Shown here: in pieces, positions 9,291 to 17,394 of the stretch
Layout of the letters: each line of letters begins with the position of its first letter
Position numbering within the stretch: the stretch's first letter is position 1
Source: Amycolatopsis rubida
GTDB lineage: Bacteria; Actinomycetota; Actinomycetes; Mycobacteriales; Pseudonocardiaceae
DNA: 64,000 bases
Reading direction: 5' to 3'
Assembly (NCBI RefSeq): GCF_900115345.1
Contig: NZ_FOWC01000001.1
Span: 496,001-560,000 of the forward strand
Made by a program: the position numbers and the translations under genes
Notes under the pieces: model-generated
The model's input: only the letters and a program-made list of their open reading frames with translations
Told to the model about the DNA's origin: nothing
Database searches by the model: none

Positions 9291-9754
9291 GTGACCACAC
9301 GCGCGACCTCCCCAGCAACCAACGCCGCCGCACCGGCACGACCGCTGCTGATGTCGCTGCGCCCCCGCTTCGCAGAGGCAATCCTCGACGGCACCAAAAC
9401 CATCGAGTTGCGCCGCACACGAGTGTCCGCCCCACCCGGCACCAAACTCGTGCTCTACGCCAGCGCACCGACCATGGCCGTCGTCGGCATCGCCACGCTG
9501 ATCGGCATCGAAATCGCCAGCCCCGGCAAATCTGGCGACGCCACCGCAGCCGTGTCTGCCTGAGCAAAGCCGAATACGACGAATACTTCGCCGGTGCCGA
9601 ACTCGCGACCGCCATCGCCGTCGCCGCCCCCGAACGGCTCGCAGCACCGCACACTCTCGCCGCATTCCGCGCCGCCACCGGCTTCCGGCCACCCCAGAGC
9701 TACCGCTACCTCGGCAAGTTCGACCCCGAGATCCTTCACGCCGCCGCCCATTGA
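9291..9754 (+). pseudogene. ASCH-domain protein, frameshifted
   Basis: The first part (LMSLRPRFAEAILDGTKTIELRR, split here as LMSLRPRF and AEAILDGTKT) is the typical opening of an ASCH domain, a PUA-like fold that binds RNA or modified bases. TKLVLYASAPTMAVVG follows in frame. Near 9550 the frame is lost and ends at a TGA. One frame over, LSKAEYDEYFAGAELA and QSYRYLGKFDPEIL continue the protein to a stop at 9754. A GTG at 9291 is the best start. It lies about 100 bp after the GNAT-PIN gene on the same strand, so the two were probably one operon. Confidence 0.7.
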
Positions 9755-10144
9755 CCCCCGCAAGGCAGCTAGCCCAGAACTCAAACCCTACGGGCTCCCC
9801 GAGTGAAGTCTCGGGGACGACACTATGACTCGACGATCATCGGCTCCGCTGCGGCGATCGCCGAAACCGAACCGATTATGGGCGGCCTGTCCGCCGACGG
9901 GCTCAAGCGCCCGTACCGCAACATTGCAGGCACCGCGGTCCTGATGCATCCCACACGCGCCAGTAGTTGTGCGGAGCCAACCGGGGCAGCAAATCGATTC
10001 CCGGCTAGCAATGACTGAGCCAGCGCAGTCTGCTAGTTTCGCAGATCGCACCCAGATTTGACTAAATTTTCTTACTGCAAAGGAACGTGAGGCACTGCAC
10101 TAATAATTAAAGATCAACGCACAGTATTCTCGTTTAAGCATTTT
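9755..10144. other. Non-coding, AT-richer stretch
   Basis: No gene is seen. GC content falls towards the right, matching the low-GC CPCC gene and toxin tip beyond it. It separates the rightward ASCH gene from the leftward CPCC gene and should contain their transcription ends. Confidence 0.45.
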
Positions 10145-10540
10145 TCACTTTACGCGATCAGTCCGCCGCCAAAATGTATCCCTCCACCAATAAAGAACAC
10201 TTCGATCACTAGGCCAACCAATTAACCGATCGTCCTCGTCTTCGAAAGAATCAATTCTCAGATCAATGGGACGCCAGCCCTTGTCGAGCAATTCCCCATC
10301 ATTCGGTTTACGCACTCTATCCTTCCATCGAGATTCACTTGCCCCCACTTGCCGATAGTTGCGTTGAGCCTCGATGAGCGAGACCCCGTTCGCCCCACTG
10401 CACGAAATTGGCCATCGAAGCTGCACCAAGTCATCCTCCCAGTAGCAAATCGGACAGATTTCCGATGACCCCGGTGAACATTCGTAAACTCTGCGTCCGC
10501 AGCAGGGGCAAGGGAACTTTTCACCCTGATCGTCCATCAT
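10145..10540 (-). CDS. CPCC-family cysteine-rich protein, candidate immunity protein
   Basis: The 131-residue protein starts with the family hallmark: CPCCGRRVYE, then CPICYWEDD. This is a two-knuckle probable zinc site followed by the W-E-D-D motif of the Cys_rich_CPCC family. Such proteins are small, cytoplasmic and often encoded beside polymorphic toxins. Its ATG overlaps the stop of the RHS toxin gene by four bases (ATGA), so translation is coupled. Both this gene and the toxin tip are much less GC-rich than the RHS core, as expected for a toxin/immunity cassette exchanged as a unit. Direct proof of immunity is lacking; the position makes it the best candidate. Confidence 0.8.
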   Translation of the reverse strand: MMDDQGEKFPCPCCGRRVYECSPGSSEICPICYWEDDLVQLRWPISCSGANGVSLIEAQRNYRQVGASESRWKDRVRKPNDGELLDKGWRPIDLRIDSFEDEDDRLIGWPSDRSVLYWWRDTFWRRTDRVK

Positions 10541-13500
10541 GGCACCAACATTCCAGGCTGCCTGCCGAAGTAGGCTTGATCGGCGTGATAATACGACATG
10601 ATCCCCTCATTTCCTGTCACTGCAAACTCACTAGTGTGCGGATCGAAATAATACGTTTTTGCGCCATCCTGCTTGATTTGCACTCCAGGCCGACGACCAC
10701 CACACGTACAGGTTAGGTCGCGTGCCGCATAGTCATACTCCGACTTGGTGTCAATCCCCATTTCGTGACCGTGCTTGTCGAAATGCCGATCAAGATTCCC
10801 TTCACTCGTCCACCCGCCGCAGTTGTGGACCAAAACCGGCGTAGTGCCAGCAAGTACATAGTACGTGTGGGTGGTGTCGATGGTGAGGTTGTAGGTGCGG
10901 ATGCTGGTGGTGTAGCGGTTAAGAGTTTGGACGGCGGCGTGGCCGTTGCCGGGCGTGTCGAGGAGGTCGCCGGGCCGGAGGTTGGTGGCGTCGGTCCAGG
11001 TGTGGGTGGTTGCGTCCCACCAGCGGTGGTGCGCGGTGCTGGTGATCTTCTTCGGTCCGCCGGGGGTGGCGACGGTGACGTCGACGAAGTCGCGGTCGGT
11101 GTCGGTGATGTGCAGAGCCGTGACGGCGTGGATCTCGGTGCTCGCGTTGTCGGGCTCGGCGTTGCGGACCTTGTCGCCGACCTTGACCTGCTCGATCGGC
11201 TTCATCGTCCCGTCGGCCATGAGCACCGAAGTGGACCCGGCGAAACTGTTGCAACCCGCCGCGAGATCTTCGGCGACGGCACGGCTTTCCGCGCCGACCT
11301 CGCCTTCGATGAGGTGAGCACCGCCGGAGACGGCGAGTTCGGTGCCTCTGGCCGCGGCGCCGCCGGGGACGAACCACGCCCCGACCTCGAGTACGCCCTT
11401 GATGCATCCGACGACTGCGGGATCGCGGAAGCAGCCGTCCACCAAGTCCTTCGCCCCGGAGAACTCGTACACGGCCTCCCCGGCCTTCTTGAGGTGGCCC
11501 CCGAGCCATCCCCAAAAATCTTCTCCGTCGTCACCGTCGTCGGACCCACCGGAACCACCGCCGCCTGATGCCCCGTGCTGTTTCGGCGCGGCCTTGCGGT
11601 GCCCGCCGGAAGACGCGGGAGCGCCATGGTTGGCAGGATGCTGCTGGGCCGCCCGGCAACCGCAGGTGTTGTTGGTTGGCTTGTCGCAGCTCCAGCCGCC
11701 GTTGCGGCAGGCGTCGCCGCCGCCGATCCTTCCGTCGGGCATGCGGCACGCGCCGTCGGGGACGCCGGGGCACAGACCGGACGGGTCGGTCAGCCCGACC
11801 GGGTTGTCGTTGGCGTAGGAGTAGCCGTTCATCTGCTGCGGGTCGTCGGTCTTCAGCACCGGGTCGACCGTGGTGAACCGGCCGAGAGCCGGGTCGTACT
11901 CGCGCGCACCGAGGTGGGTCAGGCCGGTCGTGTTGCGGTATCCGCCCAGGTAGCCGTGTTTGTCCGGCCAGAGGGAGGGAGCCGGGCCGCGGGAGACTCC
12001 GTAGGGGTCCTGCCATCGTTGGGTGACGGCGAGGGTGTCAGCTTTGACGGTGGCGTAGGCGGTGTTCTGGGTGTCGGTCATCGACCACGTCAGGCCGGCG
12101 TTGGCGTCGCGTTCGGCGACGGGTGCTCCGTTGAACGTGTAGAACCGGGTGCCGACTGTCTGGGAGGTTCCGGTGCCGCGGAACAGTTCCAGGTCGTTGA
12201 GTTTCAGGGTGGTGCCGGTCGGGTCCTTGGTCAGCAGGAGGTTGCCGTCGGCGTCGTAGGTGTAGCTGGAGACCTTGCCGCTGGCGTCGGTGGCGGTGGC
12301 GATGTGGCCTTCAGCGTCGTAGGTGAAGGTCTGTCCCGCGCCCGCGGGTCCTTGGGTGAGGGTGCGGCCGGAGGGGTCGTAGGTGTAGGCGGAGTGGCTG
12401 CTGCCGTTGGGGCCGGTGGTGTCCAGTGCCTGGATCGCGTGCGGTTGCGGCTGCCCGGCGTTGGGGTAGGTCGACTTCGATGTGGTGTCCCCGGCGGCGC
12501 CGTGCTGGGTTTGGGTCAGGCGGTTGCCGGTGGTGTCGTAGGTCCAGGAGGTCCAGTACGGCGCGGCACCGCCCAGGCCCGTGGCACTGGGGGTGGTGGC
12601 GCAGTTGCCCGCGGCGGGGGTGAATGCCTGGGTCAGGCGCTGGAGGTAGTCGTAGCTGAAGCACTGGGTGTCGGACTGGGCGTCTTGGGGGGTGTCGGCG
12701 AGGGAGGTGATGTTGCCTGCCGGGTCGTAGCCGTAGAACCGGTTGGCGATCATGAAGTTCGTTTTGGTCGCGCGTTCGGCCAGGGTGGTGGCCAGCCGGT
12801 TGGTGCCGTCGGCGTAGGTGTGGGTGACCGCGATCTGGTCGGGCAGCGTCGGGTCCTGGTAGTTGGTGCGCAGAACCTGCCCGTAGGGGTTGTAGTCGGT
12901 CTCGGAGACCAGCAGGGTGCCGCCGTCTCCGGCGTCCTGGTAGGTGACGGGCTGGTCCAGCGCGTCGTAGCCGGTGATCATGGACTCGTCCGGCAAGCCG
13001 CCGACTGCGGGGCTGCCGAAGGACCGGAGGACATCGCTGAGCGGGTCGTAACGCCAGGAGAACGAGTAGTTGCCGCCGAACCCGGTTTCGCCGAGAGGGA
13101 CAGTGAAGTGGGAGTAGGCGACCCGGCCCGCCTTGTCGTACTCCTCGACCGTGTTGGTGTAGGTCTTGCCGCCGGCGTAGCGGCTGGAGGCGGTGGGCTT
13201 GTCCTTCAGCACCGTGTCGTACGTCCACGCCGCCAGCTTGGTTCCGCTGGTGGAAGCCTGGTATTCGGCGGTTTTGCGGCCGAGGTTGTCGTAGGTGTAG
13301 GCCAGGGTGCGGCCGCTGGCGTCGGCGCTGGTCAGCATCCGCCCGCCGTTGTCGTAGGTGTACTGGCTGAGGCCGGTGTCCGGGTCCGTGGCGGAGGTCT
13401 TCCGGCCGAGCAGGTCGTAGCTGGTCTTCCAGGTGTTGTGCCCGGTGGAGTCCGTGGTCGAGGCGAGCAGGCCGTCGTGGGTGTAGGTGTAGCTGGTGAC

Positions 13501-16500
13501 GTCGGCCGGGTCGCCGGGGTTGGTGTGGGCGGGGTCTTTGTATTGCGCCAGCTGGACTTTCTGGCCCAGGCCGTTGGTGACGACGCTGCTGGCCGTGCCG
13601 CCGAGAGGCGGGATGGCGGTGGTGCGGTCGCCGTCGTAGACGGTGGTGCCGCGCCATTGTTCGACGCCGTACAGCTGGTAAGCCGAGCCTGTCGCGCGTC
13701 CGGCGCTGTCGAAGGTGGACACCGTTGTGCTCGGGACGGTGTTGTCCGTGACCGTCAACAGAGTGCCGACGGGCCCGGAATCGCCGTTCCAGTACGCGTC
13801 GTGGGTTTTCCACACCTGGCCGTGCGAGCCGTAGTAGGAGTCCGTGACGACACGTCCGCCTTGCGAATACGACGTCGGTGCCTGTGTTTGCACGGTGCGG
13901 CCGAGTCCGTCGACCAGTGCGTAGCTCGTCGCGTATTTGCTGCTGGACAGCAGCGTGTTCGTGGCGACGACGCTGGGCCCGGTGTTGCTGACTGTGTAGG
14001 CGTAAGTGGTTTTGGCTGGAGCGTTGGCGCTCTTGCTGTGGCCCGGGGGCCAGACCGCAGTCAGCCGGCCGAGGGCGTCGTACGCCGCGTCGGTGCGCAG
14101 TCCGCTGTGGTCGACCGCGGCGGTGAGGGCGCCGGTGATCGGGTCGAGGTACCGGATCGAGGTGAACTTGGTGGTGTCAGTGCTGCTGACTTGCGGTGTG
14201 GTGGTCACGACCTGGGTGACGGGGCCGCCGGTGGACGGCGTGAAGGCCGTCGTGGTGGTCAGGCCCAGTGCGTCGGTCGCGGACACGGTGCGGCCGTAGT
14301 TGTCGAAGTCGGTACGGGTGGCCGGGGACAGGAAGTGTTCCGCGTTGTCGGCCGGCCAGGAGTCGACGGTGTCGGTCTGGGTGACATTGCCTGCCGTGGG
14401 CACGGCCCCGAACGGCTGGTGGTCGAAATAGGACCTGGTGTCGGAGACGATGGTGGCGCTGCTCGCGGGCGTGGCACAGGTGCCGGCGGTGGTTTGGACC
14501 TGGTTGACGTAGTTGATCAGCCACGCAGTGGTGTTCTGGCTGTAGGTGCTGCGGGTGCACGTGGCCTGGTTCGGATCGGCGATGTCGCCGTCTTTTTCGA
14601 CCTGGGTGGCCAGTCCGTAGTTGCCGAAGGTGGTGCTTGTGCGGGTGGTGCGCCAGTTGTTGGCCGCGGCGATCCACGTGCGGGTGCGGGTGGTTCCGGT
14701 GCCGGTGTAGAAGGCTTGGGTACCGTCGCCGTTGGTCGCGGTCGGCGCGGAGATCCACGGGTCGTTGATCGTGGTGGCGATGACCTTGCCGTCGAGGTAG
14801 GTCTGGGATTCCCGGGTGAATCCGGGCACGGGCTTGCTGTCGGGGATGGTCTCGCCGAGGCTGTCGGTCATCGACACGCTGCGCTTGCCGCCCCCGGGCA
14901 GGGTGTCGCCGTCCATGCCGCGCAGGTACAGCGTCTGGGTGACCGCTGGAGGCCCGGACGGATCGCTTGTGGCCTGCCCGACGGTGGTCTTCACCGCGGC
15001 GTAGCCGCGCCACAGCGACCAGGTGCGGTTTTTCGGGTCGGCGAGGTAGTTCTCGTCGTAGTGCCAGGCACCGCCGCCGACGTAGTCGTAGTGCGTCAGG
15101 GTTTGCTGCGACAGCGTCGTGCGACCGTCCTCGGTGACGTCGGTGACCAAATATTTGTTGAACCAGTCCAGCACCGGCTCGGTCGCGCCGCCCGGTGTCC
15201 AGTACGTCGGGTAGCAGGCCAGTGTGTTCGTCTCCGGGTTCGCCGGCATGGTCTTGCCGGGGACGCACTGCGGATCGGCGTATTTGACCGCGGTGACGCC
15301 GCCCTCTTCGTTGGTGACGGCGTCGATCCGGTTGCGGGTCAGCGCGGTGTAGTTGTTGCTCGCGTCGACCCGGTTCGCCAGGGCCTTGGGGTGGAAGCTC
15401 ACCGGCGGCAGGCTGATCGAGCCGCCTGCCTTCCCGGTCTGGGTGATCGAGTCCAGCCACATCGCCGGGCTGGAGCCGTCGCCGCTGGCGGGAAAGGACT
15501 GGGCCAGCGTCCACTGGTTCGCGGTCTTCCAGCCGGTGCCGGCGTCGGTGACCTGCGTGCTGATGGCGGTGATGCGGCGGCGGGAGAAGAACGCCGGCGA
15601 CACGTTGGTGCAGTTCGCGCCTTGCGCGCACAGCTGGTCGGCGGGCACGTCCGGCCACGACGCCGCGTTGGCGGTGGTGAGCTGGGCCGGATCGCAGGTG
15701 ACGGCGCCGCCGGGCAGGCAGCGTTCGGTCGTGTCGAACACGATCTGCGCGGGTGCGTGCGTGAACACACCCGCGACGCGGGTGTTGAAGCCGTACTCGA
15801 TCCGCTGCAGGTAGCCGCCGCGCACGTACGGGGTGCCGGGGCTGGTGGTGTTCAGGTTCAGCCCGTAGTAGTTGGTTTCCGGCTGGTAGTAGAACGTCAT
15901 CGCGTTTCCGCGCGGATCGACGACGTAGTCGAGGTTCCAGCGCCACGCCTGCTGACACCACGACGCGGCGAACGTCGCCGCGTTGCAGGGTTCGCCGGGA
16001 TTGTTGCCGAAAACCGGCTCGGTCCAGGTGGACTGCGTTTCGGGATTGCCGGCCTGCCAGCCCGGCAGGTGGTTGAGGCCGAAGAAGTACTGGGTGCCGT
16101 CGACGGTGGTGATCTTCCAGTGCTCGCCGCCTTGAGCGCCGTTGCTCGCGCCGGTCACCTTCTCCACGCGCGAACCGTCGTCCGTCCGCAACCGCCAGGC
16201 ACCGGTGGCAGTGTCCTTCACCAGTTCGGTGGTCCTGCCTGCCAGGGACAGCCTCGCGTTGTCGGTCGCCCAGCACAGGTCGCCGGTCTTGGTCTGCCCG
16301 TTGTTGCCGCCGAGGTCTTCGGAGCATGATTTGTAGGACCGCTCGACGTATCCGCCGCCGCTCACGCTCCAGCCGTCGCCGATTTCCGACGCCTGGTTGT
16401 TCGTCGCCGACGTCAGGCCGTCCACGGCCCCGGATGAGTACTGCAACGACACCGACGGTGCCGGACCACCCGGGCCCGCCGGGGCGGACAGCGGGTAGGA

Positions 16501-17358
16501 GTAGTTGAATTCGCCCGAGGGCTCCCCCGCGGTCCACGACCCGGCCGGGGACAGCTTCGTCACCTTGAAGTCGCCGTCGCCGCTGGAGGTGTCCGGGGTG
16601 GCCGCGAGCACCGTCGCCGTCGGGGCGAGGGCGACTTCGCCGGCGAGCTGCCCGGCTTTCGCGTCATTGGCTGACGCGACGGGTGTTCCGGTGCGGCACT
16701 CGGGTTTCTCGGGCGTGCTCACCACACAGGACGGGTACTGCACGAACCGCAGCCGACGTCCGAAATCAGCACCGTAGGCACCGGCGAACGACCGATAGTC
16801 CAAGACGACCTCGACCGGCCCGGACGTGTCGCCCGACACCGGGGCGACCTGCACCAACGTGCCGCGGATACCCGCCTTGTCGGCCACCGCGTGATCGACT
16901 GTGCTGACCTCGACCCGTGCCGCGTCGTGCTTCTGCGGCGAGCTGGCTGCCGTCGCGCTGTAGGCACCGGTGCGGCTGTCGCGGCCGTGCCCGCGGGTCA
17001 CCGACACCTGATTCCCCACCGCCAGCTTCTTCGGCGACGCGCCGCCCTGCGCGGTGGCCGGCAGATCGACCTGTGCCTTGCCCGCGGCGGGCCAATGCAC
17101 TGCCGGGACGGGCGCCGACGCGGTTTTTGACGGCGCGTTGCCGGAGAGCGCCTTGACGTCGGAGCCCTTCACCGAGCGCTCGGCTTGCAGCGCGGGCAGA
17201 TCCCAGCCCAGCCCGTGCCAGCCGGTCGGCGCCGCGACCGCGTCCTGGCTCGACGCCAGCATGATCGCGGCGATCACGACAGCCGTCACGCGCGACCATC
17301 TCTTGATCCGAAAAGCCCGTCCCGAGCCGGTCATGATGCTCATCACCCTTGTCTGCAC
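10537..17358 (-). CDS. Secreted RHS/YD-repeat polymorphic toxin with HINT pretoxin domain and variable C-terminal toxin
   Basis: The protein has 2,273 residues. A signal peptide (VIAAIMLASSQDAVA) is followed by a SpvB/TcdB-like region beginning near residue 280 (FNYSYPLSAPAGPGG, then SLQYSSGAVDG), and then a long series of YD repeats such as YTYDNLGRKTAEY and YTYDADGNLLLT. The RHS core box (HLGAREYDPALGRFTTVDP) ends the shell. A HINT autoprotease domain covers about residues 2036-2180, from CNSFAGSTSVLMADG to VLVHNC. The last 93 residues are the toxin tip (LDRHFDKHGHEMG, EYDYAARDL, TYYFDPHTSEF). Their pattern resembles BECR-type endoribonuclease toxins, at low confidence. The first GTG is used; ATGs 15 and 24 bp downstream are alternatives. 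It lies 36 bp after the LamG gene and is coupled to the CPCC gene. Confidence 0.9.
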   Translation of the reverse strand: MQTRVMSIMTGSGRAFRIKRWSRVTAVVIAAIMLASSQDAVAAPTGWHGLGWDLPALQAERSVKGSDVKALSGNAPSKTASAPVPAVHWPAAGKAQVDLPATAQGGASPKKLAVGNQVSVTRGHGRDSRTGAYSATAASSPQKHDAARVEVSTVDHAVADKAGIRGTLVQVAPVSGDTSGPVEVVLDYRSFAGAYGADFGRRLRFVQYPSCVVSTPEKPECRTGTPVASANDAKAGQLAGEVALAPTATVLAATPDTSSGDGDFKVTKLSPAGSWTAGEPSGEFNYSYPLSAPAGPGGPAPSVSLQYSSGAVDGLTSATNNQASEIGDGWSVSGGGYVERSYKSCSEDLGGNNGQTKTGDLCWATDNARLSLAGRTTELVKDTATGAWRLRTDDGSRVEKVTGASNGAQGGEHWKITTVDGTQYFFGLNHLPGWQAGNPETQSTWTEPVFGNNPGEPCNAATFAASWCQQAWRWNLDYVVDPRGNAMTFYYQPETNYYGLNLNTTSPGTPYVRGGYLQRIEYGFNTRVAGVFTHAPAQIVFDTTERCLPGGAVTCDPAQLTTANAASWPDVPADQLCAQGANCTNVSPAFFSRRRITAISTQVTDAGTGWKTANQWTLAQSFPASGDGSSPAMWLDSITQTGKAGGSISLPPVSFHPKALANRVDASNNYTALTRNRIDAVTNEEGGVTAVKYADPQCVPGKTMPANPETNTLACYPTYWTPGGATEPVLDWFNKYLVTDVTEDGRTTLSQQTLTHYDYVGGGAWHYDENYLADPKNRTWSLWRGYAAVKTTVGQATSDPSGPPAVTQTLYLRGMDGDTLPGGGKRSVSMTDSLGETIPDSKPVPGFTRESQTYLDGKVIATTINDPWISAPTATNGDGTQAFYTGTGTTRTRTWIAAANNWRTTRTSTTFGNYGLATQVEKDGDIADPNQATCTRSTYSQNTTAWLINYVNQVQTTAGTCATPASSATIVSDTRSYFDHQPFGAVPTAGNVTQTDTVDSWPADNAEHFLSPATRTDFDNYGRTVSATDALGLTTTTAFTPSTGGPVTQVVTTTPQVSSTDTTKFTSIRYLDPITGALTAAVDHSGLRTDAAYDALGRLTAVWPPGHSKSANAPAKTTYAYTVSNTGPSVVATNTLLSSSKYATSYALVDGLGRTVQTQAPTSYSQGGRVVTDSYYGSHGQVWKTHDAYWNGDSGPVGTLLTVTDNTVPSTTVSTFDSAGRATGSAYQLYGVEQWRGTTVYDGDRTTAIPPLGGTASSVVTNGLGQKVQLAQYKDPAHTNPGDPADVTSYTYTHDGLLASTTDSTGHNTWKTSYDLLGRKTSATDPDTGLSQYTYDNGGRMLTSADASGRTLAYTYDNLGRKTAEYQASTSGTKLAAWTYDTVLKDKPTASSRYAGGKTYTNTVEEYDKAGRVAYSHFTVPLGETGFGGNYSFSWRYDPLSDVLRSFGSPAVGGLPDESMITGYDALDQPVTYQDAGDGGTLLVSETDYNPYGQVLRTNYQDPTLPDQIAVTHTYADGTNRLATTLAERATKTNFMIANRFYGYDPAGNITSLADTPQDAQSDTQCFSYDYLQRLTQAFTPAAGNCATTPSATGLGGAAPYWTSWTYDTTGNRLTQTQHGAAGDTTSKSTYPNAGQPQPHAIQALDTTGPNGSSHSAYTYDPSGRTLTQGPAGAGQTFTYDAEGHIATATDASGKVSSYTYDADGNLLLTKDPTGTTLKLNDLELFRGTGTSQTVGTRFYTFNGAPVAERDANAGLTWSMTDTQNTAYATVKADTLAVTQRWQDPYGVSRGPAPSLWPDKHGYLGGYRNTTGLTHLGAREYDPALGRFTTVDPVLKTDDPQQMNGYSYANDNPVGLTDPSGLCPGVPDGACRMPDGRIGGGDACRNGGWSCDKPTNNTCGCRAAQQHPANHGAPASSGGHRKAAPKQHGASGGGGSGGSDDGDDGEDFWGWLGGHLKKAGEAVYEFSGAKDLVDGCFRDPAVVGCIKGVLEVGAWFVPGGAAARGTELAVSGGAHLIEGEVGAESRAVAEDLAAGCNSFAGSTSVLMADGTMKPIEQVKVGDKVRNAEPDNASTEIHAVTALHITDTDRDFVDVTVATPGGPKKITSTAHHRWWDATTHTWTDATNLRPGDLLDTPGNGHAAVQTLNRYTTSIRTYNLTIDTTHTYYVLAGTTPVLVHNCGGWTSEGNLDRHFDKHGHEMGIDTKSEYDYAARDLTCTCGGRRPGVQIKQDGAKTYYFDPHTSEFAVTGNEGIMSYYHADQAYFGRQPGMLVP

Positions 17359-17394
17359 AGGTGCAACACGAAAAAGAAGAAGGCCGTTGATCGA

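Noticed and set aside
11575..16329. Very long open frame on the + strand (over 1,500 codons)
   Set aside because: It is the antisense reading of the RHS gene. Its product is Val/Gly/Arg-rich without domains, while the opposite strand encodes clear YD repeats.
14177..16537. Second long minus-strand frame within the RHS gene
   Set aside because: Arg/His/Pro-rich out-of-frame reading of the same repeats; no domain or ribosome site.
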